Position numbers and translations under genes: made by a program | Shown: piece by piece, positions 52,542-61,200 of the stretch | Layout of the letters: each line of letters opens with the position of its first letter | Position numbering within the stretch: position 1 is the first letter of the stretch | The notes under the pieces: generated by a model | What the model was told of the DNA's origin: nothing | The model's database searches: none | The model's input: the letters and a program-made list of their open reading frames with translations, nothing else | NCBI RefSeq assembly: GCF_000426825.1 | Contig: NZ_KE384579.1 | Coordinates: 16,877-80,876 of the forward strand | Source: Thermonema rossianum DSM 10300 | Lineage (GTDB): Bacteria > Bacteroidota > Bacteroidia > Cytophagales > Thermonemataceae | Direction: 5' to 3' | DNA: 64,000 nt

Positions 52542-53801
52542 ATGAAAAGCGTCATTGTAAACAAACCTGAACAAAAAGAAATACGCGTAGATATAGACTT
52601 ACCTGCTTCTAAGAGCTTGAGCAACCGCCTTTTGTTGATTGAAGCCTTGGCTCAAAAACAAAAAAAACAAAGCGGCTACACCTTCCGCAACCTTTCAACT
52701 GCCAACGATACTTTGGTGATGCAGCGTTTGTTGCAGGAAGCCAAAGAAGGCGCTATTCTGGATGTAGAAGATGCCGGCACGGTCATGCGCTTCATGACGG
52801 CTTACTGTGCTGTTAACAACCTGCCGGTGATTCTTACCGGTACCTATCGCATGCAAGAGCGTCCCATTGGCGATTTGGTGGATGCCCTCAATCAGTTAGG
52901 GGCACAGATAGAGTACGTCAAGCGCCCCGGATATCCCCCCATCAAAATCCGGGGGTTTGTGCAGCGTTACCCCAAGGTTACCATTCCCGGCGGGGTGAGC
53001 AGTCAATTCCTGTCGGCACTACTGATGGTAGCCCCCACCTTGCCGCATGGGCTGGAGATAAACATAGACGGATTTTTGCGCTCGCGCTCTTATGTGGAAA
53101 TGACTGTGGGCTTGATGGAATACTTTGGCGTGAAGGTAGTTTGGGAAGGCAACCGCATCAAGGTGGAGGCACAAGAGTACCAACTGCGCGACTATACCGT
53201 GGAGCCCGACTGGTCAGCTGCCGGCTATTGGTATAGCATTGCTGCCTTGGCACCTTTTGCACATATCACCTTGAATGCTTTGACAGAAAACTCGCTCCAG
53301 GGCGATAAGCGGCTGGTCGAGTGGATGCGCCCCATGGGTGTTTACACTACTTTCACCCCACAGGGGGCTGTGCTTACCAAAACCGATGAAGCTCGCGAGG
53401 TAGAGTTTGACTTTACCGACAACCCCGATTTGGCACAGACCTTTATTGCACTGGCTGCCGCCAAAGGCATCGAAATGGAAGCCTACGGTCTGGAATCATT
53501 GAGACTGAAAGAGACTGACCGCATCCGCGCCTTGCAAAACGAATTGATGACCTTGGGCTATTGGCTCGACGAAAAACACAACGGCGAGTGGAAGCTGGTG
53601 AGGGTATCGAAGCGAAATGCGGATAAAATCCCCGCTTTCGATACTTATAAAGACCACCGTATGGCCATGGCTTTTGCGCCTTTGGCTTTGAAACTGGGCA
53701 AGGTGAAAATCAACGACCCGGAAGTGGTAAAGAAATCGTACCCCCACTTTTGGGAAGACCTGAAAAAAGCCGGGTTTGGCTTGGAGTTTACGAACCAATA
53801 A
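52542..53801 (+). CDS. aroA: 3-phosphoshikimate 1-carboxyvinyltransferase (EPSP synthase)
   Basis: Transfers enolpyruvate from PEP to shikimate 3-phosphate. The 419-residue protein has the two-domain fold. It shows DLPASKSLSNRLLLIEALA near residue 20, the EDAGTVMRFMTAY and ERPIGDLVDAL segments, VSSQFLSALLMVAP, and the C-terminal ESLRLKETDRIRALQNEL with DHRMAMAFAPLALK. The active-site patterns are somewhat divergent from the proteobacterial form, as expected for the Bacteroidota class. ATG 52542 is used; an in-frame TTG at 52536 is possible. The shikimate partner AroQ is far away at 2997. Confidence 0.9.
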   Translation: MKSVIVNKPEQKEIRVDIDLPASKSLSNRLLLIEALAQKQKKQSGYTFRNLSTANDTLVMQRLLQEAKEGAILDVEDAGTVMRFMTAYCAVNNLPVILTGTYRMQERPIGDLVDALNQLGAQIEYVKRPGYPPIKIRGFVQRYPKVTIPGGVSSQFLSALLMVAPTLPHGLEINIDGFLRSRSYVEMTVGLMEYFGVKVVWEGNRIKVEAQEYQLRDYTVEPDWSAAGYWYSIAALAPFAHITLNALTENSLQGDKRLVEWMRPMGVYTTFTPQGAVLTKTDEAREVEFDFTDNPDLAQTFIALAAAKGIEMEAYGLESLRLKETDRIRALQNELMTLGYWLDEKHNGEWKLVRVSKRNADKIPAFDTYKDHRMAMAFAPLALKLGKVKINDPEVVKKSYPHFWEDLKKAGFGLEFTNQ

Positions 53802-53842
53802 GCGGATATTGAGGGTTATTAAAAATAAAAAGCCGGACAGCC

Positions 53843-54604
53843 ATGAAAAAAAGAATCAATGTGGGCATTGTGCTATGGTTATTGCTCCTGTGCAGCTCCG
53901 CGGCATGGGCACAGGGTAAATTTTCTTTCAATAAAGAAATTCATGACTTTGGTAACATAGACGAAGGCACCGTGGCTACTTATGAGTTTGTGTTTACCAA
54001 TGTGGGCGATCAGCCCATTGTGCTGCAAAGTGTGTCGGCTTCTTGTGGTTGCACCACGCCTTACTATACCCGTGAGCCCGTTTTGCCCGGGAAGAAAGGC
54101 GTTATCAAAGTGTCTTATAACAGCTTGGGGCGCCCCGGTGCTTTTACCAAGAGCGTGACCATTCGAAGCAATGCGAGCGAGCCCATCAAAACCCTTTTGA
54201 TTAAGGGCTATGTGCATCCCAAAACAGAAGCCAAGACCAACCCCGATGCGCCTGACCTGCGTTTCGACAAGACCGTATGGCAAGTAGGCAGTCTGCAGCA
54301 GGGGCAATCGGCCAAGGGCACTTTCATTTTAAGAAACAACGGAAAGAAAACGCTGGAAATTTACCGCGTAAGCACTTCTTGTGATTGCATAGAATACACC
54401 CTGGGCAAGAAAAGAATAGAGCCCGGTGAAACCACCGCCATTGAAGTGCTTTATACTGCCAAGAAAGCAGGCAAGCAAGTGCGCGACTACATTCAATTGC
54501 AAACCAATGATGGAAAACAGACTTTCCATTCATTGGTCATCATGGCAGATGTGATAGGCAGCTCGCCGGTGAAAGAGAACAACGCCAATCCTTTGGGATT
54601 TTGA
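53843..54604 (+). CDS. DUF1573 exported protein
   Basis: A 253-residue protein with a signal peptide (1-24, ending AWAQ). Two DUF1573 immunoglobulin-like modules occupy about 30-125 and 140-235. Each has the FG-x-I/L..G-x2-A/K..F..N-x-G core and a CxC pair: SASCGCTTPYY and STSCDCIEYTL. Such domains are linked to extracytoplasmic sulfatase or surface complexes in some Bacteroidota; here there is no obvious partner. It starts 41 bp after aroA and probably shares its transcript. Confidence 0.85.
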   Translation: MKKRINVGIVLWLLLLCSSAAWAQGKFSFNKEIHDFGNIDEGTVATYEFVFTNVGDQPIVLQSVSASCGCTTPYYTREPVLPGKKGVIKVSYNSLGRPGAFTKSVTIRSNASEPIKTLLIKGYVHPKTEAKTNPDAPDLRFDKTVWQVGSLQQGQSAKGTFILRNNGKKTLEIYRVSTSCDCIEYTLGKKRIEPGETTAIEVLYTAKKAGKQVRDYIQLQTNDGKQTFHSLVIMADVIGSSPVKENNANPLGF

Positions 54605-54630
54605 GAGACTATTCTTTCTTGAAAACAAGC

Positions 54631-54662
54631 AGCGGATGAGCGGCAGACGGACCTCATCCGCT
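54631..54662. terminator. Terminator between convergent genes
   Basis: AGCGGATGAG (54631-54640) pairs with CTCATCCGCT (54653-54662), 12-base loop, flanked by AAGCA on one side and TGTTGCTT on the other. It lies between the DUF1573 and DUF350 genes and may serve both. Confidence 0.65.
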
Positions 54663-54671
54663 GTTGCTTCT

Positions 54672-55250
54672 TTAGGGCTGAATGCTTGGCGATGGAGCTA
54701 CCCGGCTTCCTTCGGCTTGCTCATAGCGGGTGAGCCCGCTGAAATCAACAAAGCTGGTAATGAGGTTGTCAAAAGCCGGACGGATGAAGATGGTAACGCC
54801 CACAATCACAAATGAGAGCAAAACAGCCACCGCCACGTTTTTGTTTTTTATCTCTTCTATCTCTTCAATGTCTTTGGTGGCAGAAACATACACGTTCAGG
54901 CTGATGAGAATGAGCAAGAGCGCGCCCACCAGTGAAGTTAAATAGAAGACGATAAAATAAGCGAAAGCCACCGCCAACATGCCGGCTTTAAGCTTATTGC
55001 TACTGAGTACCATTACCTTCAAAGCCTGCACCGAGGGCTCGATGCTGTTTTGTGCCATTAAGAAAATGGACAATACCAAAGCCCCTTTGAAGACAGCCAC
55101 TGCCAGATTACCTTCCTGTATGGTGCGCAACGAGTCTTGTTTTAAAATAAGCTTATCTACAATCTTGAGCGCCAGGTAAAGCGTCAACAAACCAAAGATA
55201 AGCGAAAGGGCAGTTTCGTAAAGAGCCACAAATACCAGCTGTTGGTTCAT
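54672..55250 (-). CDS. DUF350 membrane protein
   Basis: A 192-residue integral membrane protein with about four helices (8-30, 50-68, 86-120, 137-155), an internally duplicated layout, and the phrase GNLAVAVFKGALVLSIFLMAQ, then NVAVAVLLSFVIVGVTIFI in the second half. This is the DUF350/YjfL family, often found with polyamine or phospholipid genes, sometimes with a transglutaminase-like protein. It is 23 bp downstream of the transglutaminase-like gene and certainly in its operon. Role unknown. Confidence 0.8.
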   Translation of the reverse strand: MNQQLVFVALYETALSLIFGLLTLYLALKIVDKLILKQDSLRTIQEGNLAVAVFKGALVLSIFLMAQNSIEPSVQALKVMVLSSNKLKAGMLAVAFAYFIVFYLTSLVGALLLILISLNVYVSATKDIEEIEEIKNKNVAVAVLLSFVIVGVTIFIRPAFDNLITSFVDFSGLTRYEQAEGSRVAPSPSIQP

Positions 55251-55273
55251 AGGTGTGAGTGTTTAGAGTTGTG

Positions 55274-56392
55274 TCAGTTCAAAGATGCTTTTTCTATGTT
55301 CAATACCGGACCATAATCCCAAGCCGAGACACCAAAGGCAGTGTGTGCCGGACCTACCGGGTCGCAGATGATGTATTTTTTGCCTTGGAAATCCACCCAA
55401 TCCTGGTAGGGGTTGGGCTCACCTTCTATGCCCAGAAGCAGGTGCCCCGCTACGGTGATGTAAACGATTTTATCGCGAAAGCGGCGGTCGTGCATAAGTA
55501 CACTGGCAAAGAGTACCGATTTACTATCACAGTCGCCCTCGCGTTCGAGCATGATATGCACCGGTGTGTAGAAGTCCCAAATGTATTTGTTACCATAGTA
55601 GTTGCCCGGACGTTTATAGGGAATATCTTGGCAAAAACGTAAAAGCTCTTCTATATAATCGGTAAGGGGGGCATCATCACCTACTTTCTTTTTGAGCAGC
55701 TCATACAGCGGCTCCGTATAGCGATGATAGTAACGCAGCACCGCGTTGTAATCGGTGCATATATAGCCTTCTTTGTCGTAGCGGAAAAAGCTTTTTTTAA
55801 GAATTCTCGCAGCTTGTTCCTCTTCGTAGTAGTTTTGGAAAAAGCTTTTGGGCAGGCCATAGACGCGCAGGCTACGATCCACTTCTGCTTGGCGCAACAA
55901 CCATTCCCACATATAAAGGTCTTCCATGATGTCTTGATAAGAGAAGCGGAAATGATACCATGGAGGTTCCGGGTCAGCATCAAAAACAGCCTTCCCTTTC
56001 AGGCGGGCGAATCGGGGAGGCGGGGGCGGGGCATCGGGTACACGCTTCTCTTCTTGCTCGTGGCGCGACACTATCTCCTCGCGTTTGTTGTCGCGCAAGG
56101 CTTGACGGTCATCGGGTGAAACAGGCTCGCGTTTTTCTTCTACTTCTTTTATTGCCTCTTTCGCGTCTGTTATTTCGTTGTTTGCTTCTGTTTCTTCCTC
56201 TTCTTCAATGAAAAGCTCTTCGGCAGTCTTATCGTCTTGTAACACCTCTTCTTCGGCAAGCATTACCTCTTTTTTGAGGTAGTCTTCATAATACAGAGCC
56301 ACCACGCCGGCCGCAATCAACAAGCCGAAGAGTGTGAAAGTGAGTATAAGGACCCATTTAAAAAAATTAAATATCGTTTTTAAAAAACCCAT
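55274..56392 (-). CDS. Membrane-anchored transglutaminase-like protein
   Basis: A 372-residue protein with one N-terminal helix (about 10-33), a long acidic linker (about 40-110), and a soluble domain. The C-terminal third shows a transglutaminase/papain-like triad pattern: the cysteine in EGDCDSKSVLFASVL, the histidine in VAGHLLLGI and the aspartate in YIICDPVG. The fold call is from these motifs only. The domain should face the periplasm. It forms a two-gene unit with DUF350 and could cleave or crosslink envelope components, but that is inference. Confidence 0.65.
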   Translation of the reverse strand: MGFLKTIFNFFKWVLILTFTLFGLLIAAGVVALYYEDYLKKEVMLAEEEVLQDDKTAEELFIEEEEETEANNEITDAKEAIKEVEEKREPVSPDDRQALRDNKREEIVSRHEQEEKRVPDAPPPPPRFARLKGKAVFDADPEPPWYHFRFSYQDIMEDLYMWEWLLRQAEVDRSLRVYGLPKSFFQNYYEEEQAARILKKSFFRYDKEGYICTDYNAVLRYYHRYTEPLYELLKKKVGDDAPLTDYIEELLRFCQDIPYKRPGNYYGNKYIWDFYTPVHIMLEREGDCDSKSVLFASVLMHDRRFRDKIVYITVAGHLLLGIEGEPNPYQDWVDFQGKKYIICDPVGPAHTAFGVSAWDYGPVLNIEKASLN

Positions 56393-56415
56393 AAAGTGTA
56401 ATGATTTCCACTATA

Positions 56416-56447
56416 GAAATATACACAGCCTTTTTCTTTGACACAAA
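56416..56447 (-). promoter_or_regulatory. Promoter of the transglutaminase/DUF350 unit
   Basis: On the minus strand: TTTG (56444-56447), 20-bp spacer, TATATTTC (56416-56423, one mismatch to TAnnTTTG), 24 bp before the start codon at 56392. Confidence 0.55.
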
Positions 56448-56514
56448 AAAGCAGGGAAAATAAAGAGAGGCTTTGTGAAAAAACGCTTTTGTACAAGAAG
56501 ATTCGCGCCTTACA

Positions 56515-56552
56515 TAAAAAGAAACAAGGCAGCATACGCCGGATATGCTGCC
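56515..56552 (-). terminator. Terminator of the htrA/degP gene
   Basis: GGCAGCATA (56528-56536), loop CGCCGGA, TATGCTGCC (56544-56552). On the minus strand a T-rich run follows (complement of 56515-56527). It lies 33 bp after the protease stop. Confidence 0.8.
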
Positions 56553-56585
56553 TGTAGTCTGTAGTGTCACTTGTGTTTGACTTTG

Positions 56586-58034
56586 TCAATAACGGAACTG
56601 CACCCGGTAGGGAACGCCTTCCGGAGTAATGATATCCATAACGATGCCGCCGGCGATGCGCTCGATAACTTTTTCTACTTCCTCAGGCTGTTCTATCTCT
56701 ATATTGTTGATTCGCACTATAATCGTACCTTCCTTAATGCCCAGGCGGTAGAAAAGGCCGCCATGCAGCTCTTTAATTTTTACCCCGTTGGGAATGCCGT
56801 ATCGTTTTCTTTCAAGTGCAGGGATTGCCTCAAAAACAGCATGCAGCACCTTAGATTGATAAGTATGGGGCTTATACACTGCCGGTTTCCCGTCTATATT
56901 TACCACTTGTCCGCTCTTCTTGTAGGTTTGGTTGCCACGGCGGAAGTGTACGGTCACTTGGTCGCCCGGCGATAGCAAACCGATGATTTCCTCATAGTCG
57001 GCCAAGCTGCGAACAGGGGTATTGTTGATTTGTGTGATGATATCGCCTACTTCCAATCCCATTTTTTCGGCAGGTGTATCTTTCCAAACATCTACAACCA
57101 CCACACCTTCGGTGTGTTTGAGGCTTAATTTCTTTACTATATCGGGAGTGATTTCTTCGGTTTCCACACCCAGCACCGCTTTTTGTACAATACCATAGCG
57201 GCGCAGGTCTTCGTACACCCGCTTGGCGATGTCGGCAGGCACGGCAAAGCCATAACCTACATAAGAGCCGTGCTTGGATAAGATGGCTGTATTGACGCCG
57301 ATGAGCTCGCCGCGCAGGTTTACCAATGCACCACCACTGTTGCCCGGGTTAATGGGTGCGTCGGTTTGAATGAACGATTCAATGGGGAACTGTCCTTTGT
57401 TCAGGTGGAGGCGCCGCCCCTTGGCGCTGACTATACCCGCCGTGACGGTGGAAGTAAGATTAAAAGGATTGCCTACGGCTAATACCCATTCGCCTATTTG
57501 CACCTCTGACGACCGCCCCCAGCGGATAGCCGGCAGGTTTTGAGCCTCTATTTTCAATACTGCCAAATCGGTAGATACGTCTGTGCCTACCAAACGTGCC
57601 GTATAGCTGTTTTTCCCGTGAATGACCTCGATGCGTTGGGCGTCGTCGATGACGTGGTTGTTGGTGAGTATATAGCCGTCCGGTGAGACAATAATGCCCG
57701 AACCGGAGCTTAGCTCAATGTTGGTTTGCCCACCGTAGCCGAAGAACCAATCCCAATAATCGACTGCCTGCCGCCCTTCGTAGTAGGTCTTGATATAAAC
57801 GACCGAGGGGGTTGCCAACGCCGATGCCTGCACAAAAGCGTCATCTTTAAGGGGCAGTTTGCTTTGCGCATTGCTGTCGTAACGGGCTTGATAAACAACT
57901 GCTTGCGGTGAAGTGTCTGTTGTTGCTCCTGCCGGCAGATCTTGCACAGGGGAAAAGAAGTAATGATTGTAAAGGAAGCTGCCTCCCATACCGGCAAGCA
58001 GCGCAATAGCAATATTTCCGATGGTTTTCTTCAT
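56586..58034 (-). CDS. degP: Do-like serine protease, HtrA/DegP family
   Basis: A periplasmic protease-chaperone for misfolded envelope proteins. It has 482 residues. The N-terminal helix (about 6-24) may be a signal peptide or anchor. The trypsin-like domain carries H127 (NNHVID), D156 (STDLAV) and S233 (INPGNSGGAL). Two PDZ domains follow, about 275-375 and 385-482, the first with GVVVVDVWKDTPAEKMGLEVGDIITQIN. Length and two PDZs match DegP/DegQ. An exact -7 promoter box lies 29 bp upstream. Confidence 0.92.
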   Translation of the reverse strand: MKKTIGNIAIALLAGMGGSFLYNHYFFSPVQDLPAGATTDTSPQAVVYQARYDSNAQSKLPLKDDAFVQASALATPSVVYIKTYYEGRQAVDYWDWFFGYGGQTNIELSSGSGIIVSPDGYILTNNHVIDDAQRIEVIHGKNSYTARLVGTDVSTDLAVLKIEAQNLPAIRWGRSSEVQIGEWVLAVGNPFNLTSTVTAGIVSAKGRRLHLNKGQFPIESFIQTDAPINPGNSGGALVNLRGELIGVNTAILSKHGSYVGYGFAVPADIAKRVYEDLRRYGIVQKAVLGVETEEITPDIVKKLSLKHTEGVVVVDVWKDTPAEKMGLEVGDIITQINNTPVRSLADYEEIIGLLSPGDQVTVHFRRGNQTYKKSGQVVNIDGKPAVYKPHTYQSKVLHAVFEAIPALERKRYGIPNGVKIKELHGGLFYRLGIKEGTIIVRINNIEIEQPEEVEKVIERIAGGIVMDIITPEGVPYRVQFRY

Positions 58035-58062
58035 TCTTGATTTAAGTTAAGGTTCTTATCTA

Positions 58063-58070
58063 CAAAGGTA
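58063..58070 (-). promoter_or_regulatory. -7 promoter element of degP
   Basis: On the minus strand TACCTTTG, an exact TAnnTTTG match, 29 bp upstream of the ATG at 58034. No convincing -33 box is seen at the usual distance. Confidence 0.5.
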
Positions 58071-58214
58071 AAAGTTTATATGCAGAGTTCCTTAGTGGAA
58101 CGAATCAAACCATTGATCGAGTATGTGTTTGCACTCGTCTAAGTAAAGAAACACTTCAATATTAAGCTTTTGTTAAGCAAATAGCAAAGGCTTACTTTTT
58201 TGATAGTCAGCGAA

Positions 58215-58222
58215 TAAATTTG
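58215..58222 (+). promoter_or_regulatory. -7 promoter element of the type IX cargo gene
   Basis: TAAATTTG, an exact TAnnTTTG match. Transcription would start near 58229, which puts the first in-frame ATG (58228) at or before the transcript end and favours ATG 58243. Confidence 0.5.
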
Positions 58223-58242
58223 CAGAGATGAAACTTGTAAAT

Positions 58243-61200
58243 ATGAAAAAACAATTAGGCTTAACACTGTTCCTCACATTCATTGCATGTACATGGAGTT
58301 ATGCACAGCTCTCTTTGAGCAATACGAACCCCGCACAAGTAATCACCTTCGATGCTACTGTGGCAGGGGTAAACAACGCACAGTTTGATGGTAGCGGATT
58401 TACACCCTCGCCGGTAGCAGGGCAGCTCGATTCCGATGCTTGGGCGGTTACCGGCTTAAGCGACGGTGCCCTTGCTTTTGGTGGCAGTGCAACCGCCGGT
58501 GACTTTGCGCGGGGGGCAAGAAATGGTGGCGTAGGGACCGGCGGGATTTATGCCTTCCAAACCGCCGCCGGTGATTATTGTTTGGGAGTACAGCCCATAG
58601 GTACTGATTTTACCCCCGGCTCTTTTATTTTGCGCATTCAAAACACGGGCAGCACAGCCATCACGGAGTTGAGCATAGCCTATGAAATCAAGGTATATAA
58701 CGACCAAGGAAGGGCAAGTACTTTTAACTTCGAACACTCGGCAGATGATGTGACCTACGTACCCGAAGTTGCCTTGGATTACACTTCGCCGGCAGGTGCC
58801 GATGCGTCACCTGCATGGCAGACTGTTACGCGCAGCATCACCATCAGCGGGCTGAATATAGCACCGGGAGCTTACTATTACCTGCGCTGGACAAGCAATG
58901 ACGCCGGCGGTTCCGGCAGCCGTGATGAACTCGGTTTGGATGACATCAGTGTGTCGGCGGTTTTTTTCGGACCTGAAATAGACGTCCGGGGGAATGGCAT
59001 CAGCATTGTTTCGGGTGATGCCACCCCCTCGGTTGCTGATAATACCGATTTTGGGGCAGTAGAAGCCGGCTTTGGCAGCCGCGCACACACATTTACCATT
59101 CACAATACAGGCAGCGTGGACTTGAACCTGACAGGCACGCCGCGCGTGAGCATCAGCGGACCCGCTGCCGGCGATTTCGCGGTGACTGCCTTGCCGTCTA
59201 CGCCCATTCCGGCGGGAGGAAGCACTTCTTTTCAAATCACCTTTACGCCTTCGGCCTTAGGCACACGCAGTGCCACGGTGAGCATTGCCAACGATGACGC
59301 CAATGAAAATCCTTATACGTTTGCTATTCAGGGCACGGGAAGTTACTCCACCCAATCCGATATTATCGCTGACCCTGCTTTTACTTATCCGGTCAATATC
59401 CCCTACATAAACTACCAAGCAACAGATATCACTCCTTCCAACATAGGCACATCTTCCATTGAAATAGCGCGTTTCGTAATCCGCGACGGTGGTGGAACTG
59501 CCGACAACGACAACCAACCGACCGTGCTGCAGAGCATCAACTTTGCGGTACAGGGCTGTGCATCCATCCGCCGTATAGCTATCTATGACGGCACTACAGA
59601 AATAGCCGAGATAACGCCCTCATGCAGTTTTGCCAATTTCAGCGGTTTAAACTTGGTAGCACCGGACAACGGCACCAAGACCTTCCGTGTGATAGTAAGC
59701 TTTCGAAGCACGGTGACTGATAACCAGCAAATACGTTTAACAGTACTTTCGGCAACCGAAGATCCCAATGCATCGCTTTTTGCAGCTGATGATGCCGGCG
59801 GAGCGCAGACGTCTATTGCCGGCGACGACAACCGCATAGAGGTAGTGGCCACAGCGCTGTTTTTTGCACAACAGCCTTCCGATACAGGTATTGAAGACGT
59901 AATGACACCTTTTGTGCGGGTGCGGGCAGTGGATGCCAACAACAACATAGACTTGGACTACAGTGCCAATATCACGCTTAGTTCCACAGGCAGCATGTCG
60001 CCCGCGCCTTTGGTGATAACTGCTGCCAACGGGGAAGCGGTTTTCAACAATATTGTACACACCGCCCCGGGAAGCGGACTGACCTTGCAAGCCGCTGCTA
60101 CCGCTTTGAGTGCTGCTACAAGCACACCCTTTAATGTGTACAATCAAACCGTGCTGCAACCCGGCGACCTGATGATTGTTGGCTACGATAACTCGATCAG
60201 TGGACCAACCGACCGTTTGGCAATAGTGGCGTTGGTGGATATTATACCCGGTACCTCTTTTGTACTTGCCAATGCTGTGTATGAAGTAGGCGACCCGGCA
60301 AACGTGCGTTCGGGGCGCTGGTTCGATTGCAATGGAACAGCCGGTACCAACATATCCGCCTATCGTATTACTTACAACGGAGCGGCTAACCTGCCTGCCG
60401 GCTCGGTGATTTGCATGGACTTGCCGGGCACGGGCTATGCTACCAATTTCAGTGTGGGCGGTGCCCCTTCGACTGACTTCGCTGTGTCTTCTATCGATGG
60501 GGGATGTGGCAATATGTCTCCTTTTGTGAATATATCTACCAATGATCCCGATGCCATCTTTTTGATGCAAGGGAGTTGGGTTTGCCATGGCAGCTACTAC
60601 ACCTTCAGCGGGCGTGTGCTCTCGGGTATTCAGTCGGGGGGTAATTGGTATAGCGTAAGCGATGACTTAAGTAGCCTGCCTGACGGTGCTGCCAAGCGTC
60701 AATCGCGTATTCCGCCTGCCATCGAGTGTTTTGCCATTCAAAGCATTGGAAGCCCTATCAACTATTATGCTTATTACAGTGGACCTACTACCGGCAGCCA
60801 ACCGGCTTTGATAGGGGCTATATTGAATTATGTAACCAATTGGACAGAAGACAATGGTGATGGCAGCGACAATATTTCTGCTTTTATATGTGGAACAAGC
60901 TTCACCGTGACCGGTCCCGGAACAGATGGCTTGTGGACCGGCATAGACGATAATAATTGGTTCAACTGCCGCAACTGGGAAACCCGCCGCGTACCTGACG
61001 AAACTGTGGATGTTACTGTCAGCGCTTCGGCGCCTAATGACTTGGTCATTAGTGCTGCAGCTGCTTATTCCGATACCTATGCCGACACGGCACGCTGCCG
61101 CCATCTCTTCATTACCTCACGGGCGGTGCGCCTCGAAGGCGACCCTGCCAACGTCTTGCATGTGTATGGCAATTTGGTGATTGACGCAGGAGGAAGCTTG

